DNA of 64,000 bases from Phoronis australis (taxonomy: Eukaryota; Phoronida; Phoronidae), in assembly GCA_002633005.1 (NCBI GenBank), contig NMRA01000047.1, forward strand, positions 252,913 to 316,912, given 5' to 3'. A program made the position numbers and the translations under genes. Shown in pieces: positions 12,102 through 24,223 of this stretch (the stretch's first letter is position 1; every line of letters begins with the position of its first letter). The notes beneath the pieces were generated by a model, which was given only the letters and a program-made list of their open reading frames with translations, was not told the DNA's origin and did no database searches.

Positions 12102-12569
12102 GTAAGTTGATGCATAATTTAATCTCATTTTTTTGTTTATGTTTCTGTGAATGACCCTGTCATGTGTTGATATAAGCATTTTCATTTTGTCTTTAAACTG
12201 AAAAAACAAGTCTGTGTGTAAATAGTGATTGTTTGCTATTTGCCATTTGGAATATCATTATTGTGACAGTAGTAAAACCAACATATAGATACAAAGACAG
12301 TCAGTGCTGGCTAAAGTTGACATTTTAACGCATATTTTATGATAAATTGTTCTTGGTTTGTGTGGTGTATGAGGTGCTACATATCGGAAATTCCAGTCAG
12401 TGAACAGAGGAGCTCCTAATCCCAAAATAGTACATGAGCAGGCTTGGTGCTGATAGGGAATGTTAATTTTCAGTGAGCAGCATTGGGCTGAATGTCACAA
12501 CTGAATACCTCCAGTGCACTAGAGTGCCACTCCATTGCTTTGCTGTTTTCCTTTTGCCATGTCATCATA

Positions 12570-12583
12570 CCACTAGGTGGCAC
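12570..12583 (+). promoter_or_regulatory. CTCF-like core motif
   Basis: CCACTAGGTGGCAC fits the bilaterian CTCF core (CCASYAGRKGGC) at every position. It lies in an NSUN7 intron. Binding is unproven. Confidence 0.4.
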
Positions 12584-13310
12584 TGTGCATACTACATAAA
12601 AGTTATATTAAAATGTGTCAGCTTTAACTTTCCTTAAGTTAATTTTTATTGAATTTTGGACCATGAAGGCAACATTTTATAAACCTCTTGAATTTTCAAA
12701 ATTGACTCTGAGTCCATGTCCAAAAGGTGCTACAAGAAATGTAAGGGATGACCAATGATATCGTGTCGGTCTGTCAGACGTAATTACTACACCTGTTGTA
12801 AATATTCTTCAGTTTGGGTCAAAATATGGAAAACAGGTGAATTTTCATTTGGCAATGGCAACAAAAATGGCCCATCAGGAAAACTTACTCTGGTTTTAAT
12901 TGGATTTATGTGTTATAACCATGACCAAAAACACATAGATAGCAATTTTCTGCAAAGTAAAAATGGCCATTTTCACAATGACTTTTTAGAATTTTTGTTG
13001 TAGTCATTGTGAAGGCATGCCGACGATGAATCTATGTAATGTGAAACGTTGTTGATTTCACCTGCAAACAATGTTAACAAGTCCTTGTAAGAGTCTTTGT
13101 CACATTTTAACTGCAGAGCTAGAATATAAATTTTGTGTGAATTGTACTAGATTTTGTGCCAAATAGTAAATGAGACTGTGTTAATTTTCTTCTATGTGTG
13201 TCGAGTGTGCCAAATAGATTTTTAAAAATATTTTTATTAAATGTAAACTATGGGAAGTGTGACGAGTACCAACATGGCAGCGTTTGTATTCAAAATGTAC
13301 CAGTCACAAG

Positions 13311-13524
13311 GTATCAGTTTCCCTTGCTATACACTACAGTTGAAGAATGGTGGCAGAGAGCCAAAGCTCCGATGTCTGGAGGTCACCTGCACCCTCCACA
13401 GGGACGTAGTGCATACATCAGATGTCCATTTCCATCTGCAGAAATGTGTTGTATCATTTGCTTGTCAAAATATTTGTTACCTGTACAGCACTGTTTCAAT
13501 AAGGTACAGAGCTATACTGTTTAA
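13311..13524 (+). CDS. NSUN7: Probable last NSUN7-like exon (5' edge uncertain)
   Basis: The frame is open from 13198 to the TAA at 13522-13524. The protein-like part begins near 13311 with RYQFPLLYTTVEEWWQ and runs through a Pro- and Gly-rich stretch. Three acceptors keep phase with the exon ending at 9886: AG at 13204-13205, with the best pyrimidine tract; AG at 13279-13280; and AG at 13309-13310, used here. A second acceptor-like TTTCCATCTGCAG ends at 13440. AATAAA at 13562-13567 fits a terminal exon. Homology to the human C-terminus is too weak to prove it. Confidence 0.45.
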
Positions 13525-13561
13525 TAGGAAAATATTTGGGAGATGTGCTTGGTAATGCTGA

Positions 13562-13567
13562 AATAAA
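13562..13567 (+). terminator. Candidate poly(A) signal of the NSUN7-like gene
   Basis: A canonical AATAAA lies 38 bases after the TAA of the probable last exon. A T-rich tract follows at once (TTTTATTTTCTAGGTTTTAC). This is the first good signal after the last open exon on the + strand. Confidence 0.45.
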
Positions 13568-16500
13568 ATTTTATTTTCTAGGTTTTACACCAAAATCTAT
13601 TCACATTCTATTTGGTCATTGTTGTCTGCTTGTTTGAAGGTTCTGATTGCAATTTGCTCGTTTGCCAGAAGCCAGCAGTGACAAGGTTTCATAGCTGTTC
13701 AAGTTGGTCCAGCTTCAATGCAGGGCCCCTTTTCAGCCAAGGTCATCAATTCGGTCTTAGCTAAAATGGTTGTGACTTGCAATGTAGTTTTTTTCCTTAC
13801 AACCCAGTAACCTGGCTCGTGAAGGCTGCCTTAAAGTCTAAAATTAATGAGAAAAAATTGTCAACTATACATCACTTGTCCTTTTAAAAACGCAGTCATG
13901 TTTACAATAACTTATATGTACCTCCAATCTTCTTAGCTATGACCAGACTTGTGACCTTTTATAAAACGGACCCATGAAGTTTGACTTAAGAATTCTTTAT
14001 GTGTTTAGCCACAAAAGGGAACAGGGCATACAATTAACATTTGATACCATTCTCTTTATTCTACTTGAAGTAGTCAGCTATGATAAAAGTTAGCGACAAA
14101 TGACATCAATATCTTACAGCCTACTACAGTAATGCATTCGTGAGCAAGATGAACTGACACAGAAAGCATAATCATAACTACATGCAAGATTCACAGGGAC
14201 TTTCGGAGTTTGAATTCCGGCTAACATTCACTTCATGTAAACGAAACCTTGATAAGCACGATAAGAGTAACGGGCAATAATCCGGAGCTCTGTAAAAAAC
14301 CTACCGTCTTGACGACATTTATTGTTATAAAAATAACCTCGTTCATTATTCAGATTAGAAACGATTTCTGGCAGGTTGTTATTTGCTTCGGGCCACACCC
14401 ATTACAGCTGGTTGTCAAGGCGACTTGGTTTTAGTGGCACTGGGAATTCCAGGCAATGTATATAAACCAATTTCTGTTCAAAGCGGATTAGAGCTTTGAG
14501 ACATTGCTTTGGAGAGGCAAAAACAACGGAGGAAAAAGTTGAGGTTTTTAACACAAAAAGTGGCTTTAAAACATTTCGCTGTCAAACTGTATTAAAAACA
14601 TTTGACAAAATTATTTTTTGAGAAACAAACCCAGCTCAAATCGACACAATTCACAAAATGAGTAGGTCAGAATTCTCCAGGTACTGCTAATGAAACAACA
14701 AGCTCACATGAGTTGTGGAAGTGTGGAAGTGTTATCGCATAAATGTCTGCTGGGGAACAGCTCTCTTGTGTTATTCTAGTCGGATGAAAAATGATTCTTC
14801 ATTGGCCTCTCATACTAGATAGCTAGTCACCCATTCCAGTAAATAGCACTGACAGTTAATCTTTACCCCAGTCTTGCTAACATTTCAATTCAAAGTTGTA
14901 CTGATATATAACAGTACATATAAAAGCAATAATTACAATAATTTGCTATCGTCACAGCCAAAAGTTTTAGGAAACCATAAACAATCAAATAGACAACTTG
15001 AAATTTATTGATGTTGGTCAACATTTTACTAAAACATTCTAAATTATATCATCTAAAAAGATTAAAATATGCATTAAATAAAACAAAAATGTCAAATCAG
15101 ACCAAGCAATAAGGACGGTAATCCAGGATATGTGAATAATGCAGCTAATCAGACAATTTTTTCATAAAGCATAAATTGTGGAAATTGTACCCAAGCATTC
15201 ACAATAGAAGTTAAAGACTGAAAAATGAAAAACACTGCTTTTTCAAATTACTTTTTACAGGAATTCATGAAATTTCAGACACTTCAAGGTCTTCAAAATT
15301 TTTTCGATAGTGATGGAATACTACCTGGTGCCATCTACAGGGCAAAATGTGAAATTGTAGAGTACTGAACTTCGGTGCCTTCTACTGTAAAACAAAAAGA
15401 AAATTAGTAATCACTGGCTAGGCTACTGTGGTGCTATTTGAAAACCTGAGTGTCCATTACAAAAAGGCTGCAATATACATCTACAAAAATTATCAACAAA
15501 ACATGAGATTGCTGTGTTTTTCAAATTTAAATTAAAATAGTTTTTGATATGCAGTACAGTGAGTTCGATGACATCATTTTGGCTCGGCAACAGGCATGAT
15601 ATTATGGGATAAAGTGTAGCACTAAAAATGAAATTGGAAGACAATAAATGACAAAAACAGTGCTTTACATGTGCCTCTAATAGAGGGCAGGATCAACCAA
15701 AGAGGCACCTGCAGCTACACAGTCACACTGCAGGGGCTTGTTTAACAAAAAAAATTGACTTGCTTTTTAGTTGCAGCTGCATATACAAACAAGTATCCAA
15801 TCTAATTGAACAACCTTAATAATAGTTAACTATATTTTATCAAGGACTGCACTGTCAAATTGTTTTCAGGAATCTACTCCATCAACAATTAGCCTTACAC
15901 TTAATGTTCCTAGTTTCCTGTAGGAAATAATCTGTCAAAGATATAACGTTCCTGCAATTTGAGAACCATTTTTTCCATTGAATAGTACACACCAACTGAT
16001 TCTCAAAATGTGGCACAGAATACTAGACTACTTACTTCCTTTACAAGGACTTAGTTAGCAAACGATAAAATATTAGGCTACAGTTAAACACCATCTTGAG
16101 AAACAAGCCAACTGAATATAACAGAGTTGAAGTTGCTACCATAATAATATTCTAATTCTGTCATCATTTACACAAATAAAAATGTTACAACACCAATTCT
16201 CCTCTGTATCTCAGACATGACAATTACAATTTGTACCTTCATTTCAAAAGTTAAAACTGACATACTAAACCATATTACCTAAAACGTTAACTTTTGAGTC
16301 AGGCCACTGACCAAAATAAGACTCCTCTTAAACTTGTTCCTGATTTCATGATTTGTGGCCCGACTCAATACGTTACATCATCAGACGTCATGGGCACCAG
16401 AATTCTCTCAAGTACAAACAAATTGTAGGCAATTCACAAATCAAAAATCACTTCCTGAAACAAATGGAGGCCATTTAATCTTTATGGACCTAAGTGGTCA

Positions 16501-17052
16501 AAGATCTCTTCAATCACAAGGTAGGCTCATATCAACTTTAACTACAGGAGGGGCCCAGGTAAGTATGTGATACAATTTGACGTGCCAAAATTAATGCAAA
16601 AATGAAGTTCCACGACAACACCCATTACAATAAAAATCATCAACTCAAATTGTATCACTTTAATTTCTAACGTTCTTTTATCCAGCCATCACTGCCATAG
16701 CTGCAACGACTAAAGCACAAAAACTACCCCGCTGCAATAAAATCAAGTATAAAAATACCAACAGAATCAACAGGTGCCATTTGTTCACCTTAAGATTTTC
16801 TAATTAAAATTTATCCTTGTTCATTGCACAATAGTATCTAAGGCCTACACACCAAATAACTCCCATAGAATATCAGTGATGACTTAACACATCTCATTCA
16901 TTCACATCCCCAAATCTCAACAAATAACCATTACATCCAAGTTCACTTCCCATATGGTGCACTGTCCATGTACAATCAGAAATATCTCGGTACAATTAAG
17001 CTTAATAATTAACATACCACTAAAATACTTAAGTTTAATAGGTTTAATATAT

Positions 17053-17058
17053 TTTATT
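17053..17058 (-). terminator. Weak candidate poly(A) signal for the APBB gene
   Basis: AATAAA on the - strand about 1.06 kb after the APBB stop, in an A/T-rich stretch just beyond a hairpin element at 17067-17227. Other AATAAA hexamers occur further down (near 15000 and 14320). I cannot tell which is used. Confidence 0.25.
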
Positions 17059-17066
17059 TGAATAAA

Positions 17067-17144
17067 AATTGGTTAAACACTAGGCAGTGTTGTCTGCTCA
17101 CAATTTTAATGGATGCTGACACAAACTCGTGTTATACTGTAGTG

Positions 17145-17182
<38 letters not shown>

Positions 17183-17227
17183 CATTAAAATTGTAAATAG
17201 ACAACACTACCATGTGTTTAACCAATT
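17067..17227. mobile_element. Hairpin element with AG microsatellite loop
   Basis: Two arms of about 47 bases are nearly perfect inverse copies: AATTGGTTAAACAC at 17067 and GTGTTTAACCAATT ending at 17227. The loop ends in (AG)16 at 17149-17180. It probably sits in the APBB 3'UTR. It looks like a foldback/MITE in which a microsatellite has grown. Confidence 0.65.
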
Positions 17228-18114
17228 CTGCCAACAGGAGGTACTACTGTTAAACTACTCCAAATTGTATAAAATATAATCTACCACTAAATGAACTTGG
17301 AGTATAAAATCTCATTTCCATTGAGCATTGATCTATGTAAGAAATAAAAATTTCAAGTACTGTTTCATTTCAGGACCCATTGTTGAAGTTTTTAATCTTG
17401 TCATACTGATTTCTATCAACAAAATATCGCTCTCAATGTAGATAAGGCAAATGTTTTATAAGGTTACAAAACTCCCAATTACAATAACGAAATGAAAGTA
17501 TAGTCAATTCCATTGCTGGATGATTTTTTAAGATCCAGGACTTGATCACGTTACCCTCTGCTAATATCAAATGAAATATGATATCAGCAGCATTCTCAAA
17601 CCAGCAAAGATCACTCCAACCACCACTGAGAATGCGAGAGTGAGATTCATAATAATGTACATTAAAGGAGAAAATAGCTGACACGTAATAATGGCTCAAG
17701 GCAAACAAAAAAGAAAAGAAAAAGAATGATGTTATGTTGCATACTTGGTACTATACAAGACCTACTAATCACTACTAACATGTAACTAAAATGGTTGAAT
17801 AATAACATGGCTTGTGTTGACACAAATGTAATATAAGTACGACAAAACCCAAAACACGCCATGCGTTAAATTTTGTTGACACATAGGTGAGAAAGTGACA
17901 AACTTGAACACCCTTCCTTGTCTGTTCACACGCTGAATTTCCCTCATATCAACACGATGAAAAGCTATACTGAGTAAAGGTTATCAGTTCATTCAACAAA
18001 TTATTCTGACTGTAAGCACCTCCCTTTACTTCAGGAGTTACTCATCCAGAGTTTTCTTAAAATACTGTACATTCTCGTTCAAAATAATATAATGCAGGAT
18101 CAAGTCACGACTTA

Positions 18115-18261
18115 TCATAAGGACCACTTGTTGCGAGCCTTGGACAGAGCTGTCTGCATCCCTCCGAACACATTGGACACACCCTGTTTCAAGTGGTTAC
18201 CAATATGGCCAATTTTCTCTCTTCTACCATTAGGTGGCAATGCCGGTGCTTGTGGTTCCAC
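18115..18261 (-). CDS. APBB2: APBB exon 15: C-terminal tail and stop
   Basis: The acceptor TTTACCTTCTGCAG precedes 18261; the frame ends at TGA (18117-18115). It encodes 48 residues in phase 0. A PQAPALPP stretch is followed by a basic RREK segment and an amphipathic tail containing HLKQGVSNVFGGMQTALSKA. This corresponds to the human tail with PPPPADSV, RRV and GVLSLIDTLKQ. The intron before it is 3.9 kb and contains the 350-base gap. Confidence 0.9.
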   Translation of the reverse strand: MEPQAPALPPNGRREKIGHIGNHLKQGVSNVFGGMQTALSKARNKWSL

Positions 18262-19214
18262 CTGCAGAAGGTAAATTGATAAGTTTAAGATGAAAACAGG
18301 ATAAAAACTGATACTTTTAAGTTTAAAAACACAAATTTAACCCACAAAAGGTAAGGCAATTGATAAGATAAACAGTATCAGTTGTCTAAGCCACTCATCA
18401 TATACTTGACTGGTTGATGGGTTGGTCTAATGTTTAAATTGACACTTTTTCCTTAAGCCCCTCCCACATCTGCCTGAAGACCTTGTAGCCCATTGCACAA
18501 GCACTGTTGTCAGGGAGTGGTCACCCCTACTGCCAAAAATGTCCATCTAACACTGTTTTGGATACCCACAAATTTTCAAACCTTTGCCTGATGGTGGCAG
18601 TGGTATAAAACATAGAAAAACATTCAATTAGGTGCTGCATACACTGCATGTTATAGCTTTTTTCTGATGGTGATTTTATAACTGAAAGTCGACGGCGAAT
18701 GATTTTGCTGTCATATATTATTTACCCCTAAACACTACAATTGTTCTGATCCAAAATGATTATGTGCAAATATTTTTTTGAAAATTTTACAGAAAAAATG
18801 TCAGTCCCAAGAAAGTCAGCGAGCTGCTAATAACAGTTTAAAACTGTGACACTATTTATACCAAAATACATTATTTTGACCTGAAATCCTTATGTCCACA
18901 TATTGAACAACTATCAGGAGTCAATTCTCAAGAAAGCAAGTGTCACAATAAGGAGTAAATAAACAGTAAAACACATCAAACACATTTAGCAACACTCTGA
19001 AATGAAACGGTTATATTCTAGCGGCCAAACGAACATCAATCTCAGCACATATTTCTCATATCTATGGGATTTAATTTCCTTCGGTCAGGCACAGTATATT
19101 CCAGTCCTGCTAACAAAAGAGAACCAATGATACAACATTGGAAGGATAGTTAAAGGACTTCATGAGAGACAGCAGTTCGAACAGTACATTAAAGCATGAC
19201 CTAATCTACAGCTT

Positions 19215-19232
19215 GGCACTAGGGGGCAGGAG
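19215..19232 (+). promoter_or_regulatory. CTCF-like core motif
   Basis: GGCACTAGGGGGCAGGAG fits the CTCF core except for its first base. It lies in the last APBB intron, 6.6 kb from the motif at 12570, with the two gene ends between them. Confidence 0.35.
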
Positions 19233-19869
19233 TGTGATGGTTACTACTAGCGGGGCAATCCACTAACAAGACAATATCTGTTCTCGACATGTGGTAACAT
19301 CTCACCAATTTCTGACAAAAATAATTGCGAAAATTACCCTTTTTACATTGTTCAAGGTCTTAACAGTGTTGTGAATGTCCACATTTCAAAATGTTTTATG
19401 ATGACAGCTATGATACAGAACTTAAGAATTAATTTGATGCTACAGATTTTTATGAAAAACAAGAAAAGAAATTGACTTGTCGATCACTCTGTGTCTGGAA
19501 TTGATGAAATGTTACTATAATATGGTAGAAATAAGAGCTTTCAGTTTATGTTCTTAAAAGAATGAAACGTAAGAAATTTTGATGTTCGACTGTTGATAAC
19601 ACAGTTTCTATAGACAAGTACAGATGTCGCTAGGCAACACTGGGTACATTTCTAAGCATTTGCAGCGATGGCATAAGCCTGGAAAATAGCATTTTGTCCA
19701 TTTTTGTTCGACCATTTTGAAAATGTATTCAATGCAAAATTTACAATTAAGCAAAGCAAACTAAGAAATCTCCATTATGCAGACATTGAGTCATTATTTA
19801 TAACTCAGTACTACAATGAATTAGTTATCATAGCAACAGTGAACACTACAACTTGAAGCTATGGTGATA

Positions 19870-20360
19870 CTGATAACATGCAAATTATTTACCAGACCAG
19901 ACAACACTTCAACGACACATCTAAAGGCTGGGGTGCGCTGATAACATGCTTTTTACCAGACCACAACAGCCAATACCAAGACTACACCTACAGGCTGTGT
20001 GCTGATAAAAGGCCTATTACCAGAGCACATTGTGCAGTCATTATGAAGACTATGCCTCGGGAATTAAGCATGCCTAATAACATGGCCATTACCAGAGCAC
20101 ACTGATCATTATAAAGACTATGTCTACTGGCTTGAATGTTCTGATAAAATACTCATTACCAGCTAAATAATGAATCATTATTGAAACTCAGACTAGTGTG
20201 CGCAGATAACATGCCCATTACTAGACCACACCAGTAATCAGGGACATTACAAACACAGGTTGGGAACATAACTATAACACAAAGGGATCTACAAGACTAC
20301 AACTAGTGGCTGCGGGGGATGCAGATGACATGCCTACTACCTGGCCACACTAGCAGGCAG
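19870..20360. repeat. Degenerate tandem array, period roughly 75 bases
   Basis: The words CTGATAACATGC and ATTACCAGACCACAC recur about every 75 bases for some six or seven copies, with AAGACTA between them. Units differ by many substitutions and indels, so the array is old. Confidence 0.55.
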
Positions 20361-20928
20361 CTGCTTTCCTGCCTTTCCACAGACCAAATATGTTCTCGAC
20401 ACTAGAGCGGATACTGGCACCGAGACCCTGGGTTAGCGAGAGACACACACACACTCTACTTATGAGACAGCATATAAAACACAGACTTAGAATCCTATTT
20501 GTTAGCTATATAATTGATATAATTGAATGTTTTAACAGCAGCATTTCTGAAGTCTTCAGCGAAATGAATTGTGGGAAATCATAAATTTGTATGCGACTGT
20601 TGAAAACCATGTTGCCAAGAGATTAATTTAATGACATCCTAAAATTACTGGTCACATCATTTCTATTTTCATCACCCTCCAGCCTACTAACATTGGCAAG
20701 AAGTTTCAGTCGGTCATTTTTCCAGCAATCTTTGAGTGTTACAGTCTACTTACAAGAACAAGCACTGGGAACGAGCATGGGTTTGCGATACTCATGGTGG
20801 TCAGTGAGGAGAAGAATTTTTCAATTTTTTCGGATTTTTTTACTCATCATTGACCAAATTGTCATGCCAATATAACAAGACTAGAGGCTGGTGAAACAAG
20901 ACAAATTAAATATATTTCAGAAATGGAT

Positions 20929-21199
20929 AGATCAGTCACATTACATCGAGCACCAATCCTCCCAGAGATGCCTACTCTGGGATGTACACGCCTCAGTTAT
21001 CGTCCGTCCATAAAACTGCCATGGGTGCTGCACACAACCTTACGGTACATGTTAAATAAAGAACTACGAGGCAACAAGAAGGAACAGCCACTGTATTAAT
21101 TAAGTCTGTCACCACTGAGATTGAAGAAAATGTCTAAATTAAAGAAATTAAAGTGTTACAATTGAAATGAAACAACTAAAGAGACATTCAATTCCGTCA
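20929..21199. repeat. Left copy of a 271-base duplication beside a gap
   Basis: It begins AGATCAGTCACATTACATCG and ends at the first N. The block at 21550-21820 repeats it with three substitutions I can see. The most likely cause is that two haplotypes were laid end to end across the gap. Confidence 0.85.
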
Positions 21200-21549
21200 N
21201 NNNNNNNNNNNNNNNNNNNNNNNNNNNNNNNNNNNNNNNNNNNNNNNNNNNNNNNNNNNNNNNNNNNNNNNNNNNNNNNNNNNNNNNNNNNNNNNNNNNN
21301 NNNNNNNNNNNNNNNNNNNNNNNNNNNNNNNNNNNNNNNNNNNNNNNNNNNNNNNNNNNNNNNNNNNNNNNNNNNNNNNNNNNNNNNNNNNNNNNNNNNN
21401 NNNNNNNNNNNNNNNNNNNNNNNNNNNNNNNNNNNNNNNNNNNNNNNNNNNNNNNNNNNNNNNNNNNNNNNNNNNNNNNNNNNNNNNNNNNNNNNNNNNN
21501 NNNNNNNNNNNNNNNNNNNNNNNNNNNNNNNNNNNNNNNNNNNNNNNNN
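21200..21549. other. Assembly gap (350 N)
   Basis: Run of N with the same 271 bases on both sides. Confidence 0.99.
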
Positions 21550-21820
21550 AGATCAGTCACATTACATCGAGCACCAATCCTCACAGAGATGCCTACTCTG
21601 GGATGTACACGCCTCAGTTATCGTCCGTCCATAAAACTGCCATGGGTGCTGCACACAACCTTACGGTACATGTTAAATAAAGAACTACGAGGCAACAAGA
21701 AGGAACAGCCACTGTATTAGTTAAGTCTGTCACCACTGAGATTGAAGAAAATGTCTAAATTAAAGAAATTAATGTGTTACAATTGAAATGAAACAACTAA
21801 AGAGACATTCAATTCCGTCA
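21550..21820. repeat. Right copy of the 271-base duplication
   Basis: It begins at the first base after the gap and matches 20929-21199 along its whole length, with differences such as CCTCACAG for CCTCCCAG. About one percent difference fits allelic polymorphism. Confidence 0.85.
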
Positions 21821-22152
21821 GTTTCGCTTGATGCTTAGACACTACCACCAACTGAAACTGATCAGCTTTTCTAGTTTTGCATGTTCCACCAGAGGCCAGG
21901 TTAATCTGCAAGCCGTTTTCAAAGCTGGTAAATTGTAATGGGCGAAAGTGTCCCACGGAGTTAGCACATTGCAAACAATTACCAAACTAGTAACTTACCA
22001 TATTCCAAGTCATCAAATGTCACAATACCGTCTTCTGGAATATTTATGATTCAATAATCTAGTTTGGTAAAAATATTTCATACACAACCAGGAGTTTAGT
22101 GTCTCTTCAGATGTTTGTTTTTAATATTTAGAGTCCAGTCGTCATGGCCTAC

Positions 22153-22221
22153 CTTAGCTGCCTGTTGCTTTTTCATGTCTGGCGTGGTCGCATGCGCGTC
22201 CAAACATTTCTGATACCTCAG
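22153..22221 (-). CDS. APBB2: APBB exon 14: end of PTB2 helix
   Basis: The acceptor TTAATTTCAG precedes 22221 and the donor GTAGGC follows 22153. Phase is 0 at both ends, 23 codons (residues 680-702). It opens LRYQKCLDA, identical to human APBB1 at this point, then runs into a polar linker (TTPDMKKQQAAK). The acceptor lacks a long pyrimidine run, but homology on both sides fixes it. Confidence 0.93.
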
Positions 22222-22995
22222 CTGAAATTAATGACAACAAGTGAGGAAAGCGTGCATGGCCAAGAATTAAACTTCAGCAAAAGGCATTCTGACTGGTGGT
22301 ATCTGATTTCAGGATATTCAACTAGTCACAACCAAAGAGCAATAAACAATAATAGTAATGTGAATATTCACCAACATGGAGAACCACAGCCTACAAGAGT
22401 TACAGATATGCATACAAAATATTTAAAATCAATCAATCCTTACACTGGTTACCTATTAATGGTGCTTTGGCCAATTAAGTATATTATGCTCACTTTCAAA
22501 GGTATTCAGGACTTCTTAGTTGATTTTCATAAAAACAGAATAAATAGAGATAACAGCAGGTCAAATACTATATGTCCAAGAGGGTAATGCACCGTTTTGT
22601 CAATTAACATCTACTGTATCTGACATTATCGCTCAAGTCAAACAGCAATTTTTTTATGTAGCAGGGAAGAGAATGAAAATCACTACACAAACAAGGGACC
22701 ATTGAGTAGAGTTATCATTATAACACAAGAGAGACACAGTCATCTTGTTCACACCAGCTGACATTTTGGAAACCTGCTCACTGCACCACATCTCCGGTTG
22801 TAAGAATAATTTTTTGTTAATTTATTTTAGAATATGTTCAAACTAATTTTTACGGCAAGTAAAATGCCTTGAAGTTCACAAAGTACCACTCCCTTATAAA
22901 GCACCAGCGCAAACGCCTCACAAAACTGACGTTGCCTTTTAATGCCCCACCATTCAAGATAAATGTAAAAGCCTACTGTAGTGTCATGAACTCAC

Positions 22996-23104
22996 CTTAC
23001 AAGCTGCCTCTATAGTCTTACACAGGGCCCCAGCTGATGGGTCACAGTGGAACACGTGCGCTACAAACCTATCTTGGGCAGTGTGCATGATGAACGCACA
23101 CATT
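22996..23104 (-). CDS. APBB2: APBB exon 13: PTB2 strands and start of C-terminal helix
   Basis: The acceptor TGTCTTTCCAG precedes 23104 and the donor GTGAGT follows 22996. Phase is 2 in, 0 out, covering residues 643-679. It encodes MCAFIMHTAQDRFVAHVFHC, then DPSAGALCKTIEAACK, matching human FAFIMDTGNQRFECHVFWC and EPNAGNVSEAVQAACM. The C-terminal helix that packs on the NPxY peptide begins here. Confidence 0.95.
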
Positions 23105-24149
23105 CTGGAAAGACAAGGTGGGGGTGATGTACAATTATTGCTCTTGAATTACTGCAAGTTAGGACACTGTACGCTTTAACACCTATTAAAGAAACCACAA
23201 CTGTGGGGCATTTGTAAAATATTCATTGTCAATTGCTTTATAATACAAAGGATGCTTCAGCAACCAATGGAAAGATGTTTCCTTTCATTGTGTTAAAGTT
23301 TTTTTTAAACAAATCAGAGAATAATCTGTCATAAAATTTGATCAAAGAAACACAGTGCCAATCAAGAAACAGCACACATTGTGCAGAGAGTGGAAAATGT
23401 GACTTTCCTGCTAGAGATCAGAAAGTACAGAACAGAATAAAATGAGTACACCCTCTTTCAATACATAACAACTATATAAATTTTCCCTGGTAGGAAGTGA
23501 GCGACACAGAGTTAATGACACACAACCTGTAATGACACACTGAGGTCAACCTGATGACATTAGTGTGACATGATCATAATTCACAGAACAACGTCACACA
23601 TTGTCTTTATTCGCTTCACATAAAACTGCTATATACCCGTTTTCTGCCAAAACTATTGACCTCAAACTCTTACAGTATCAACTTGTTTCTTACTCAAATC
23701 AGAAGTGATTTCAGGGCTTGGCAAGGCAGAACTGCAGAATGAATTGAACATAAACTGTAGAAAGGGCTGAGAATCGAGTCTAAGTTGAACATAATCTGCA
23801 GAGAGGGTTGAGAATCAAGTCTAAATTGTCAGCCCAGAGGAATACATTAGAAAAAAATGGCATTTTGTTAGTACTTATGGCCTGGTTCAACAAGGTGGCT
23901 TATCACAGTGGGTCATTTTATGAGACCAGCGGGGACACAAGCAAAAAGTTCCCTCCAAGCCCAAAACTATTCACATGTGTAAGGAACAAGTTGACTTCAG
24001 ATTATAGTCATAAGTGACCTAAATGAAAAGCACCTCAAGTTCGTCGATGATGAGAAAGGATCATCAATTTTAAGTGAAGTTCCAGTGGGTCACACAAGAC
24101 TCCGTGGTTTAACATTAAAGGGTAGTAGGTCAGAACAATAAATACTCAC

Positions 24150-24223
24150 TTGACATTGGCAATGGCAATACCCAGGAAAGACAGGAATCGTACTCTGCAT
24201 TCATCTATTACTTTATCGGGATT
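24150..24223 (-). CDS. APBB2: APBB exon 12: PTB2 central strands
   Basis: The acceptor AAATGTTTCAG precedes 24223 and the donor GTGAGT follows 24150. Phase is 0 in, 2 out, covering residues 619-643. It encodes NPDKVIDECRVRFLSFLGIA and then IANV. ECRVRFLSF is a PTB2 hallmark shared with human APBB1 and APBB2. The following loop (GIAIANV) is more hydrophobic and about one residue longer than the human GVGKDVH loop. Confidence 0.93.

Larger units (their letters stand above)
9887..13205 (+). other. NSUN7 intronic interval (3.3 kb)
   Basis: Contains the possible small exon at 12054-12101 and a CTCF-like site at 12570-12583. A CTTTCTCACAG acceptor-like site ends at 11464, but the open stretch after it lacks a phase-matched donor. 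No recognisable repeat. Confidence 0.4.
2186..13567 (+). other. NSUN7: Gene span: NSUN7-like gene, 3' half
   Basis: Four well-supported exons plus a probable last exon encode the C-terminal half of a protein of the NOL1/NOP2/Sun (NSUN) RNA cytosine-5 methyltransferase family. It resembles NSUN7 specifically: the exons align in order to human NSUN7 from the stretch after motif IV, through motif VI, to the lysine-rich tail with the DVLARAA block. Intron phases agree at each join (1/1, 0/0, 1/1). The SAM-binding core and the start codon are not in the window and must lie to the left. An AATAAA at 13562-13567 follows the last open exon. NSUN7 is the least understood NSUN protein; in mammals it is linked to sperm motility and enhancer RNA methylation. 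The gene converges on the APBB gene. Assignment is confident; exon content after 9886 is less so. Confidence 0.88.
13568..18114. other. Interval between the convergent genes
   Basis: About 4.5 kb of A/T-rich sequence without a convincing coding exon on either strand. It should contain the APBB 3'UTR at its right end. A hairpin element with an AG microsatellite lies at 17067-17227. Otherwise I see only unstructured sequence. Confidence 0.6.
18262..22152 (-). other. APBB last intron (3.9 kb)
   Basis: Contains a repeat copy near 19310-19480, the degenerate tandem array at 19870-20360, the duplicated blocks on each side of the gap at 21200-21549 and a CTCF-like motif. No exon seen. Confidence 0.5.

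Noticed and set aside
22144-22587. 147-codon + strand open frame
   Set aside because: It overlaps APBB exon 14 on the other strand and shows no domain; a shadow frame.
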